A stretch of 6,174 nucleotides of DNA from Vulcanococcus sp. SFB_649D_100_25 (GTDB lineage Bacteria; Cyanobacteriota; Cyanobacteriia; PCC-6307; Cyanobiaceae). The position numbers were made by a program, and so were the translations under genes. Numbering within the stretch: the stretch's first letter is position 1; each line of letters starts with the position of its first letter. Shown one piece after another: positions 6,099 to 6,174 of the stretch. The stretch is taken from NCBI GenBank assembly GCA_030833825.1, contig JAURGL010000101.1, positions 1 through 6,174 of the forward strand. Reading direction: 5' to 3'. Under the pieces are notes generated by a model. That model worked only from the letters and a program-made list of their open reading frames with translations, ran no database searches and was not told where the DNA came from.

Positions 6099-6174
6099 CG
6101 GAGCCCCTCTTGCTCAAGGGATTTGAAGTGGAGCTCTACACCGGCAGGCCTGACGGCACGGTGGTGGGCTGCTC
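6095..6174 (+). CDS. gshA: Glutamate-cysteine ligase, cyanobacterial type (5' end only)
   Basis: The first 26 codons of a gene cut by the right edge. The visible N-terminus, with LLLKGFEVELYTG followed by RPDGTVVG, is what I recognise as the start of cyanobacterial glutamate-cysteine ligase, which joins glutamate and cysteine to gamma-glutamylcysteine in the first step of glutathione synthesis. No catalytic residues are in view, so the call rests on this N-terminal match. The ATG shares four bases with the trpE stop (ATGA) and no ribosome-binding site precedes it, pointing to translational coupling and co-transcription with trpE. Confidence 0.82.
   Translation, partial: MTEPLLLKGFEVELYTGRPDGTVVGC

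Overview
The window reads as chromosomal DNA of a GC-rich unicellular picocyanobacterium of the Synechococcus/Cyanobium/Prochlorococcus lineage. The grounds are a complete photosystem I subunit gene (psaD), a TrpE and a glutamate-cysteine ligase N-terminus of cyanobacterial type, tight gene packing, little use of Shine-Dalgarno sequences, and no copy of the HIP1 octamer (GCGATCGC) found by eye, although HIP1 is abundant in many other cyanobacteria. All recognised genes lie on the + strand.

Layout. Positions 1-176 are a non-coding lead-in with a weak terminator-like hairpin near the left edge. Positions 177-3933 hold three genes that overlap by 4 nt and 1 nt: mrp (P-loop ATPase of the ApbC/Nbp35 iron-sulfur carrier family), rodA (SEDS peptidoglycan glycosyltransferase) and a soluble histidine-kinase-like gene whose ATP-binding half is strongly degenerate. 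A 121-nt gap (3934-4054) carries a hairpin, a plausible extended -10 and a 13-nt perfect dyad, and leads into psaD (4055-4477). A very strong intrinsic terminator (4532-4556) follows. Only 21 nt later trpE begins (4578-6098), and it overlaps by 4 nt the start of gshA, which runs off the right edge.

Working together. The first three genes look like one translationally coupled operon joining cofactor/ATPase, cell-wall elongation and signalling functions. psaD looks like an independently promoted, terminated, highly expressed single gene. trpE-gshA looks like a second coupled pair making anthranilate (tryptophan) and gamma-glutamylcysteine (glutathione).

The gene set is mostly housekeeping, and I see no mobile element, CRISPR array, phage gene or RNA gene. 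The least explained items are the histidine-kinase homologue that has lost its N-box and G1-box residues, the psaD upstream dyad, and the way trpE can be transcribed despite the terminator just before it.
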